NCBI RefSeq assembly: GCF_900496995.4
Contig: NC_044005.1
Coordinates: 29,554,363-29,618,362 of the forward strand
DNA: 64,000 bases
Reading direction: 5' to 3'
Source of the DNA: Aquila chrysaetos chrysaetos
Taxonomy: Eukaryota; Chordata; Aves; Accipitriformes; Accipitridae
The position numbers and the translations under genes are program-made. Positions 1-20,900 of the stretch are shown piece by piece (position 1 is the first letter of the stretch; the number at the start of each line of letters is the position of its first letter). Below the pieces are notes generated by a model. It was not told the origin of the DNA and did no database searches. It saw nothing but the letters and a program-made list of their open reading frames with translations.

Positions 1-586
1 AAATTTGTTCTCATTATTGTCGAGAGTTTAGTTTTGAGCCAGAGAACAAAACCCTAGTTTTAGAAGTGATAATGCAGAATTTTACATAAATAATTGAGAT
101 AAAATATTTTAGGGAATAGTACTAAAGAGATGTTATGTTCCTATGTTAATCACCATGATAGAAAATGTCACCTGACTAAATTATGCTCTCAGCATACTTA
201 CTTGGTCTTAAGCCCTATTAATGGGGTTAGCACAAGGGTAAGAGCATACTTCTCCTGCAAGAGTTATGGATTAGAAGCAACACACCTTGAATTCCAGAGA
301 CCAGGCTATGTCACCATGTAAATTTGAGGATGGGTAGGAAGAAAGACAGCAATGACAGATTAAAGATGAATGTAGCTTTTTAATTTGCAAGTATAGCATT
401 AATAATTAAAGAAGCACACTTACAGTCTGAAAAATACATTAATTTCTAATAGAATGCTTCAAAATCCCACCTACTCTACATAAGATAGAGCAGCAACAAG
501 CAATTGTCAAGGTATGTCTCTAAATATTTAGACTTATTCAGAAAGTCTAAGACACACATACATATCTTTGCCATTTCTAAGAGTTA

Positions 587-10601
<10,015 letters not shown>

Positions 10602-13600
10602 CTGGAAAACAATTAAAAATTAAATTTAAAACTAGCTGAAGCTCTGCCTTCACAAATTAATTATTCCAGTATCTTTTGCGTTAAGAAATCTGCTTTGCAT
10701 TCCAGAAAGAGCACAAGTTTTACTTTTTTAGAGTTATTTTTAGAAAATATTGGCCTGAAGTTAATTTTAGGCTATCCTGATGGCCTACTTCAAAACAGAG
10801 ATACCACACTGCAATTAGGAAGCATTTCACTGTCTGGAATATTTGTGCATTGAATTCACCATGAAAGAACAGTCCAGACAGACTTCCAGAAAGAATGCTA
10901 ACTGCTTTTCATCTTCTTATCAGCAATATGCTACATGACAGAATAAAACCAAGCAGAATAGCCTAAGAAGCTCAGCACCCTGCAAACACAGTATGATCAG
11001 AAGCAAAATGTTTTGCTAGCAATATTGAACATTATTTATTGGTTCTACTTCATCTACCTTATGCTAAATCAAACTGAATTTCCCATTTCAGTAACCCTAC
11101 AAACATACCCACATTTTAATAAGCAAAATTCACGTTGTATTTTTTAATGGCTTTATTGCAAAACCAGACTATTTTTGCTCACTACAGACACAAATCTTAC
11201 GCATAAGCCTAAAGCATACCACAGCTTACAGTTAGGAAACCATAAAAAGTCAATTTCTGAAGGGTACACACAGTCTAGTCAACATGCTAAACTACTCCAC
11301 CTCCTATACAAGATGGCAAGATAGTCAGAAGAACACATGGCAGAAACAGCAATCTAAAATTCTGAAAAAGGGCAAACCAAAATTTGTCTAAAGAGCAAAA
11401 AATTTGCAACACCATGGTTACTGCTGAAATGCAGCACTTTAGATACTTCTTGTCTTCCAATCTCACAGTTGGTTTCTCGTATCCAACTGAAACTACACTC
11501 CCTTGCTGATAGCTGAATTCAGAGTCTCACATTTGAGTCCTTCCTTTCAGAATTGAAAGCAAAGTTCCCAATAACGACAGCCTCCGTAATCAAAGTAGCT
11601 CAGAGTTTTCAAGATTTTTGGGACTTCCCCCCCTGCCCCCCCTCAAATCAGTAGAGAAGAAAACAGACATGAAAGGCTGGTCCATTTAGTAAAATGAAGA
11701 ATGCATCATTAGCTACAACTCTTATTTTAAGAGATAGGGCTCCAGCCTAGGTAAGACAGAAAGAAGCTCATTATATACACACTGAGATTTACTAGCTGCA
11801 CAGGCCCCAAAAACCAAGGCTTAGAATGTGTTTATAAACAAGTAAAAAGACATATTCCAAAGTAGATAAAATAAGTCACTCATGCAAGCCAACCTCCTGA
11901 CTGCTTTGCCTAATTGAGAGTTAATATTGTCATGAAGTTGGCAGGTTAAAAACCAAAAAACAACTGCCAGTCCAACCCCTCCAATACTGAGGCCACAACA
12001 CAGAACAAAGTCTCCAGAAGTTTCAGAAGATGTAGGATAAATGCATTCAGTCTAAGTACAGGCCTCAGGTGTAGCAAATGATGCAAATAAATATATTTAC
12101 ACATTTTAGATTTAACGTACATTGTATGTACACCCAATTCCAACGTGACGTACATTACCATGTACCTCGATATTTCATAAAAAAATTAGTCTCTGCTTCC
12201 TAAAGAACTCTGCCTGTAAAATATTTGCAGATCAGTACACTAGAAGATGTGGATGTCCATCTTCTTGCTTTGCTAGAAGAGGACTTCTGCATGACATCTG
12301 AAGTGGGAAAACAAGTTTTCCTTACGATGCACACAAGTCACATTCTTGCAGAATAATTCTGAAAAAGCATTATCATCAATATGATCTACCAAAGGGTGTC
12401 AGCAGAATAGATGTACAAAATGTTTTTCAAGCTTGTTTCCCATGAAAATCACAACAATGCAAAAAAACATGTTTAAAAATAGCATTGCATCTCAGTAAGC
12501 TTTGAGCTGCTAGAACTGCAGCCATGGACAAAACTTAACTAGAACACTTAGATATAAGAGCTAAGAAATTCAATAGGATGACCAACACACAGCTGCCAGG
12601 TACATACTCAATATTTAAAATTAGTTTCCAGAGTTACACAGATCTCCAAATACAAAAAGTTAATTATGTCCTAAAAACTGAATGTTTCCACTGTGGAACT
12701 CCAAAAGCTTCTTCCAACACCTTTACAATGAGAGTAATGCAAATACTATGCTAAGGGGATGAGTTTAAGCACTTTAATATCAACTGCTTTCTCTGGCACA
12801 TTAAGGATTTATAAGCCATCAGGATTACTTAGGGACGCCAAGTACAGAAATTAATATAACTTTTCACACACAGTCCATCCAAGCTGCGAGCCACACTACA
12901 GACAAAAAGACACATAAGCTGTCCTAGCAGGTAGCCAGCTTGGGTTGGCAGGTAGCCAGATGGGCATTAGCAGTGACTGCACTGCAGAATGTGTATATGC
13001 TGCGTTCAGAGCATCTGTAGTTCTGGAAAAGGTTTTTAGCTTTGATGCAGCACTCCACAAATGCACTGAACAGGTTTAAATCTGGCAGGGCCCCACAGTA
13101 AACAATCCAGGCTGTATCAAGCAGGCCTCGTGCTGCGCGAGGCCACGAGCTCTACGCAGTCTGAGCTGCCTTCAGCACAAGCAGCCTGGGCACCTCCGCA
13201 CTGAGCTCCCAGGTCATCGTTCTACTGCACAGACTCCCAAGACCTCTTCACTTGCTGCTGAAAAACAGGGGCAGCAGAAATACTAGGGTTTTTATAAACA
13301 GCAGTGAAACAGCTCTGAAGAGACAGACTGCCTACCTATCTAGCATAAACCTCTAGCCAAAATTTGTCTAGCTAAACCAGCAGTACTCTTTAACGCGCAG
13401 ACTTTTTAAAAGATAACAGTGTTAACAGATAACAGCTGTTTAAACAGCTGTTTTAAAAGGCAATATGCAAAAGGGACATTTACTTAAAGCCTGCATAATC
13501 AAGTTACACTACATATATACACACATGGGTTAAGACCCACTGAAAGCCTAACACTATAACTGAAAAAAAGGCCGATTCACAGGTGGAAATAGCTTGGGCT

Positions 13601-14165
13601 ACTGCAGCAACACTCAAAGCCAACTTACTAGTTTCCACCTTCTAAAATTATCTGACAGAGGAACAGGAAGGGACCCCCAGAGCCGCAGCTGAGACTGGCT
13701 ATCTTGCTTATGGCCTGACACCCTCGTTTTCACAGAAAAGGAAAAAAAGAAAATCGGTGAAGGCATAGCCTTAGATCCATGTCCGGCCCCTACCTTTCCC
13801 CCTGTGCCTCCAGAGCTGGCCACAGCCAACGGCCAGGCACCGGGCTGGGCGAGTCCTGTCCCGGTGACGCAGAGAGCCGGGGCTCCCCGAAGAGCCCCAG
13901 AGCTCCGCTCCCTCCGAGCCAGGGCAGCGCAGCCACTACTTCGGCTGACCGGAGGCCCCGGCCCGACCCAGCCGCCGCCCCGCGCCCGGGCTGCCAGAGG
14001 GCTGACCCGCCGGCCATTCCCCAGGGCCCACAGGGCCCGGGGTACCCGCCCTCCCCGCCGCACCACCGCCGGCGTTGGGCCGAGGGCCCCCGCCTCACCC
14101 CGAGAAACCGCCGTCGGTCAGCGGTCCCGCTTGGCGCCGGTCGCGGCGGCAGCCCGAGCACTCAC
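10602..14165 (-). other. SRP54: SRP54 first intron (inferred)
   Basis: The stretch between the acceptor at 10601 and the proposed donor at 14165. AT-rich to about 13.0 kb, then rising GC. It holds two C7 runs (11627-11642), a 22-bp palindrome (13431-13452) and a repeated 12-mer GCAGGTAGCCAG near 12929 and 12950. No gene is visible. Confidence 0.6.
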
Positions 14166-14480
14166 CGGGAGCGCGGCGCGGGGCCTGCGGGCGGAGCCCA
14201 GCTCAGCCCGCCGCGGCGAGGCCGCCCAGCACTGCCCACAGCCGCCGCTGGCAACCGCGAAACGCCAACCACCGCCGCTACCCGCCGACCAGGGAAACGT
14301 CACCACTCGCCCTCACCCCGCGGGCCCCGGCTCGCTTCCGCTTCCGGGGCGCGCGCGCCCCCTGCCCGGTTAAGGTGGTCCCGGGGAAACGGCCTGCCCG
14401 CGCCCGACGGGGCACCGCCGAGAACTGCGCCGCGCCAGCTTAAGGGCGGGGAAAGGGCAGGGCTTCCCCACGGAACGGTG
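14166..14480 (-). other. SRP54: Noncoding first exon and start region of SRP54 (approximate)
   Basis: The coding-start exon has an acceptor in its leader, so a 5' exon is required. On the minus strand CTCCCG|GTGAGTGC gives a strong donor with the exon ending at 14166; another possible donor, GTGAGG, lies near 14095. The transcription start is not directly visible, so the right boundary is a guess. Confidence 0.45.
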
Positions 14481-14807
14481 CGCACCGAGCGGTGAGGCGG
14501 CACCGGGCACGGCGCCAGCAGCAGGCCCGTCAGCCTGAGCATGCGCGGAGAAGGAGCTCCTAGCGGCCAGACCGGGCGTGCGTGACGGTCCACCGCCGGG
14601 CGGTTGCCGCCCTCCCGCATGCGCACCCGGGGCGTCGGTGCGCGCGGAGGGCGGGGCTTCCCCCCGGCACCCTGCGCCCGGGGCAGGTGCGGGCGGCGGC
14701 AGGCGGCGGGCGGCCCGCGCAGGCGCGGCGCGAGGCGCCGCCCGCGTCAGGCGGCGGCGGCGGGGAGCGCCCCCCGCGGCGGCGGCGGCGCAGCGCGGCG
14801 CGGCGCG

Positions 14808-14904
14808 ATGGAGCTGGAGGCGGCGCGGCGCGCGGTGCTGGCCGCCGTGCGGGGCACGTGCGCTGCCGACCTGCCCCGCCTGCTGCACTGGATGCGCAAC
14901 ACCA
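14808..14904 (+). CDS. Methyltransferase gene coding exon 1 (residues 1-33)
   Basis: 97 nt in the CpG island encode MELEAARRAVLAAVRGTCAA and on to LLHWMRNT, then one base of Asn33 before donor GTAAGC. It is far richer in GC than the other exons. The reading frame is also open upstream to an ATG at 14619, but 14808 has the stronger context. Confidence 0.85.
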
Positions 14905-17900
14905 GTAAGCGCGGCCCGGCCCGGCCCGGCCCGGGCGCTGCGCTCCGGGTGCCGCTGCCCGCCGCCCGGCAGCTGGCGGGGCCCCGCGGGCGGGCCCCGA
15001 TCGCGGGGGGAGGCCCGGCTGGTCGTAGCGGGCCTGAGCTGCCCCGTTCCGTGACGGTGCTGGCACCGAGCGACCGGGCGTCCGTCCCGCCCGGTGGGCG
15101 TGTGTGTGGAGGGAGGGACGGAGGGAGGGAGGGAGCGGCGTCCCTCCGCCGCGGGGCCGAGTGCGTGCCCGCCTAACGGTCGCCGGGCTGAGGGGAGCCG
15201 TGCCCGGGCTGGGGCGCTCCGCTCCTCGGGCAGGCGTTGGGCTCTGCCGGCGGCACAAGGCCGACGGGGCCCGCCGAGGCGCGTCGCGGCCGGCAGCCCC
15301 CCCCCGCGCCCGAGGCCGTCCGTTGCGGAGCCGCCTGGCCGGGGCTAGAGGGCCGCCCGGGAGCGGGGCCGCCGTAGCCGCAGGGAGCCGGCGGCACAGC
15401 CGGCGTGGGTGGCAGTGGTCGGGGGGGGCCCGAAGCCGTGGCGCGGGCAGCCCGCCTGATGCCGCCCGCCCTCTCCGACTCTAAGCGGGGGTTGCTGTGC
15501 CTGAAGCTGCCCGTTGCTGTCCGTGGTCACCGGCCCCCGTTTCTCAGCCGCCTTAGCCAGCAGGCTGCCGTGTCCGTCTGGACTGGAGCCGCTGGGACGC
15601 TCAGGGCTGGGAGGGTCGCGGTTGTTCTGCCGGCTGTGCTGCGGGGAGGGCCGCTCCCGGCAGAAGAGCGGGACGGATGGCTGGGGTGGTCACCTCTTAA
15701 ACTCCCCAGCGTGAAACGTCAGAGGTCATACGGAGGCACTCTGCTCCTGGCGCATCTAGAGATTTCGAGACGTTGGTCTTGTCTCGTTCAACTTCACACA
15801 TCTTCACAGCAACCTCTCAGAAGCTTGAAAATAGCGAGTTGAGCTAATTTGCAAACACTACTTTCCCTGCTTAATGTCATCTTAAGTTAACTTCATTTTC
15901 TGCTCACTTTCTTGTTTGTGCCTCAGTATAATTTTACAGTGCACAAGCTGTTAATTTGCAACTGAACAAAAAGATGGCATGGAAAATCTGAATATAGGCA
16001 GTGCACTAAAGCTGTAGGCATGTAGCACCATGCTGGATAAACTAAACGCTGCTTAGTCTAGTCTGTGGGTATATTTGTGTTTTGCCATTGCAGATAAGAA
16101 TCTTGAAGGCCCCCTGATCCTTTGATCCAGTCTCAAGCAGCCAATAAGTGTGCGTCCTGTTTATTAATCATTGCCTGCTGGGACGGTAAACCTGCTCCCT
16201 GGTGATCATGCGTTGGGTTGGAAAAAATTGTCATACGATAGATTACTTCCCCAAGTCGTGCCCTGTTGTGCTAGGGTTATTCTTCTTGTTCAGTTCTTTT
16301 GTTGCAGCACTTCCACTTTAGGGTGGAAACATCTTCATAAGCAAACGCATGGGGACTGTTGCACAAAGGCCAGCTGTGACGCCTAGAAGTTGTCCAGCTG
16401 TTCGGGCACTTGGAACTGCAATCTCAGTGTTGCCCTGTGGTTTGCAGCTCCCAGGGCCACTCGGATGGAGGCGGGGAAGATCCTTCTCTGGCCGAGCGGT
16501 CCCTCTACTGGCATCACAGGAAGGGAACCAGCTGGGAACAGAGCATTTGCCCTCCTTGGGTGGGCACGCAGCTCTCCCACCCCAACGGGTTCTTTCCTAG
16601 AAAAGACATTGCCAGATGTTTCAGAGCATCTGCGAGTCAGCCTTCACAATTAGAGCAGGGATGGGACTCCCTAAGACTTGAAGGCTGAAGTTCAGTGGGT
16701 GTAGTTAGCGTTAATTGTAACTAAACATTTTCTGTGTGTGTGTGTATGTACACTTGTATATACACACACATGTGTATGTCTACACATATGTCTGTATAGA
16801 CATAATGGTAGAGCAGTCTTCTATGAAGCAATATTTCATCCCTTCCTTTTTGAGTCCATGTCTGGATGCAGTAGCATGCTCTGCTTGCTAAATGATGCCT
16901 GGGTAACTGTAAATAATCTTGTTAGAAGTGGTTTTCTTCCATCCAATTTGCTCTAATTTAAAAATCTCACTGAATTTCATATGCAATCATTCATACTGCT
17001 TGTTCACTTAACGTAAATCGTTACAGCTCCTTCTACACTACATTAGTTTGTGTGGTGTGCATATATGGCTTTCTCAGCTTACTGCCTCCTTTACAAATAC
17101 AGTAAAGCAAATGGGAACTTTATAGTGAAACTTGAAAATGCTAAAATGTCAGTTAAGAAACACATACTTACTATTTTCTCCACTTTAATTCTATGATCGT
17201 GCTTTACCTCTACCATAGGAATTTTTAGCCAATGGCATAGTTTATGTAGACTTGCAAAAATCCTTTGTCAATGAACAACTTTTTAAATTATTCTTTTTAT
17301 GCTACAGCTTCCAAAAAGTCTCAGAGATAGATAGTTTTCTGTGCATGACAAGTAGGCTATGGTTCCTAGCCTTTATTAGATTATGATACCTCACATATTT
17401 TTTTCTGAACTTTAATGATCTAGATGTGTGCCTAAGTCTTTCAGTGAAAGGAAGTATATATTCTTACTTCATATTTACTCTTCGTAATTAAGATACAAGC
17501 TAAAGTGTAGATTGGGTTCCAAATTTTGAACTACATTGTGCTTGGTACATCTGAGCAATCTGTGTCCTTCCATTTTTATGTTGTTTGCATCAGTGCTGAT
17601 TGCTGCTGCTTCACTATGTACATCATCTTAAAACTAACATAATTAGTTTAGTAGTTGCCTTTCAATGACTTTTTAGCTCATATGCTGCAGATCAGGATAC
17701 ATAGGGAAATCAGGATCAAGCAGCTGAAGTAATGAATTTAATTTCATCTGTGTAGTCTACTTGACAGGCCATCGTCAGAATCTTTTTTGGTTCAGGATTC
17801 TTACAGGTCCTATCCATGATATTTTATTGTCTTTGTTTACAGGCTTGTGCTCTGATAGTAATTTATACTAATTTTCTCTCTCTTTTTCAGGAAAAAATTA

Positions 17901-20900
17901 TCACTGTTAATGTCGTGGCTGGATGCTATTTATTTATTTTCTGAGAAATGAAGTTGTACTTTGGGCATCTGCATCTTTGGCATTTCCTTACAGTTCTTGA
18001 TTGTGTTTTGTCAAGTGCTGATGCAGTATAAAGCTATAGGTAATCATATTTGTTCCCAGATATGTCATTTGGGACATGTGTGACTTAGGCTCATTTTATT
18101 TCCCAGATTGCCACATTTGTGGAGAAATTTAGAGCCTATAGAATTTGGTCTGATGCTACTGCTTGTAGAAGTTACCAGTTTCTGAATCTGTCAATCATGA
18201 TGTTTTAAGTAAAAGTATTAATCTTTGCCCAATTTTTGTGCTGTCTTGAGGTGCTGCAGTCTCCCCCTCTAATGTACATATATATGTACATGTAGGTGTA
18301 TGGTAGAGGAGAGGGAATTAGAAAGCTTTGTGCCTATCTGTAAGAACTTTTCATTGTTATCCAGTTAATATATTTCATTGCCTCTTTGGGCATTAACCTG
18401 TTTATGTTTTTCCACCCTGCTTTTTCTGAATGGCTGTGTCCTTCTGGTTTATCTCCAGTTTTCTTTTTGTTCACCCTGAGTGAGTACAGGACTAGAGTAG
18501 AAGAGATACCTGTCTCTCTTACTGTTTTTATTTTCCTGCAGCATTGAACAGTAAGTAAGCAGAGGCATTTGTCCAGCAGGTCACATTCCTTTACCCTTTT
18601 TGCAGTTTCCCCAAATTTGCAAATATTTTGGGTGATGTCCCCAACACAACTTTTCTTTGACACTTCTCTTTGCATTGTTTCTCTGAGCTGCTTCTGTGGC
18701 TTCATACTGACAGTAACTTTTACTGTGGGTTTTTTTCCCCTCAGAGTTGTTGCATTTGAGTAATTACACTGCCCATTGTAACACCCAGATAGTGCTGTAA
18801 TAATTAATGGTGGTTGGGCAGAGGATAGTGAGGAGCTGGTACTGAGGTTTCTGCTGCTGTACCCTGAATATAGCTAGGAAATTTGGGGTTCTCTCTGTGC
18901 AGAGAGAAAAACAGTTTTATGGGAGATGCTAAAAAGTTACCAGATCTCTGTACCACACAGAAATAAAAGCCTAGTCTTTGGCAATACAGATGTAGGAAAG
19001 AAACAAACCTCTGATGAACAAAATTTAAAAAGTTGTAGGGATGGAAGGGATAATATTCTGAATGAAAAAACTGTAAGCAAACAAGGATAGGATAAATGGA
19101 AACAAAAATGGCATCCTCACAGACAAGTTGTTTTTCTGTGGTGTGTGGATTTCCCCCCCACCTCCTACTGCCATCCTATTCCTGTTTCTGTCAAGATGTT
19201 GAGCTTATAGTTTTACTTCCAGCTGAGGAGGACTGGGCATGATTCCAGTGTTAGCTATAGCCAGGCTTTTTTCCTCTCTCAAGTAAAGTGTACATGCGGC
19301 CTTAGAGTAAAGCCTTGCTGAAAGTGGTTGCCCGTTAGGATTAGTGTTGTCGCAAAGACAGCCTTTTTATTAATTTAACTTAGTTGGTGTTTTCTGACTC
19401 GCATGCTGTATGCATGCAATGTTATTGAGAAACTTTTCCATGGAAGATCCAAATTACTTTATAGTAAAGCAAGTTATCTTCTCTGAAGTAAAGACTCTGA
19501 TGTATGTGGAACTGAGAGAACATTGAACAGGTTCTCACTCTAATGATTTCTGACTAATCTTCATTAGTAATTATGGGAATGTAAGTGTATGCAAGATGCT
19601 ATTCATTTTCTTCTTTGTATGAATACAGAATAACTAGTCATGCTTTTTTGGGGGGGAGGGGATTGCAAATTTTAGAAATTCCAAATCTTTACGTATAATG
19701 GAAGAAGACATTACTGTTTTAAAGCAGCTGCTTAGCAACACTGCCTTGCTGTTTCGCAATCGGCCAGTTCTTCCCACACACTGCAGTGAAATGTACGTCA
19801 TTTCACGGTGACTTGCATTCCAGCTTTTCTTTTGAGTTAGTCTTAGATCTCAAAGAAAATGGAATAATAAGAGTTGGAAAGAATAACAGGAACTTTTGGT
19901 GTCTTAACTGAACATTTTTATAATAGGATGATTAATGCTTTAATATCCTTCTGCAATAACCACGTTCCAGAAGTTCTGGCTAAGAAAACTTGGGTAAAGC
20001 CCAAGAGCTAATTCAAACCACTTGGGGAACCCCCCCTGAAGATCCCCCTCAGTTGGATCTCAGCATTTGATGTATAGCTTCTCTATAAATGTGTGCATGG
20101 TCATATTCTCTCTCACTTCTCCACTGCCCAAACTCTTAAGAATTTTCAGTAGCAGGAGAGGTTGCATTTGGTAAGAATGGGTGCTGGAGAAGATAAGCAG
20201 TGAAAGCAGAATTGATCAAGCTATCTGAATACATGGACAGAGATACAGGAATCGGGCAGAGTAAATACAGGAATCCTAATTTCAAGTTTGAGATTGAAGT
20301 CACCAAACCACTCTACTTACTGGCAACTACTGAACACTTTTGCTGTACTTAGAGTTTTAAGGCAGATTACAAAAGCCTATCTCTCAATTCATGTCAGTGA
20401 ATCACAGATAAGGTGATAAAAAGACCCTTTATGGTTTCTCATGTACTGTTGCGGAGTCTGAGATTAAAAAAAAAATTTTTTTCACCAAGGTTAAAACTGA
20501 CTGTTCTAATACTAGCTTTTAATTTTTTTTCAGTCATGTAACAGTAAAATAAAACAATCTTACAAACTTTTTCCATTATATGCATTTCACTAGAAACTTT
20601 TAAATATAAAGCTAAGATTTCAAAGTGATGGACTGGTCTGAATTGCTGATTGTTCATACGGTGATGTATTACTCAAAACAATCATTGAATAATAAACTGT
20701 TGCAAATCCTCTAAGGATAAATGACATATAATTAAGTACAAATTAATTTTTTTCTTGTGGATTCACTTGTACTGGGACCAAAGCAACTTTTTAAGAGGTT
20801 GGTATAGGATTTAGGCTTGTGACTTGAAAGTTGAGGGAAGTCAGTGCTGTAAGTTCAGGCTTTTAACAGGCTGTGAGGGAGGGGTATCCAACAAAATTAA

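Larger units (their letters stand above)
13780..15500. promoter_or_regulatory. CpG island, bidirectional promoter of SRP54 and the methyltransferase gene
   Basis: Dense CpG and GC content, in contrast with AT-rich flanks. Sites seen: ETS-type tandem CTTCCGCTTCCGG (14335-14347), AACGTCACC CRE-like (near 14297), GGGCGG boxes (near 14446 and 14649), NRF1-like AGCATGCGCGG (14538-14548) and CGCATGCGCA (14616-14625), CGTGACGG (14580-14587), and an E-box CACGTG inside exon 1 (14855-14860). No TATA box. SRP54 leaves leftward and the methyltransferase gene rightward. Confidence 0.85.

Noticed and set aside
13779..14495. 238-codon plus-strand ORF and several overlapping ORFs in the first CpG island
   Set aside because: Open in many frames at once because GC-rich DNA has few stop codons; Pro/Arg/Ala-rich with no domain, and overlapping the inferred SRP54 first exon.
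17885..17930. Extra exon of the methyltransferase gene after TTTTTCAG
   Set aside because: No donor that keeps frame follows, and exon 1 joins coding exon 2 at 26117 in the correct phase without it.
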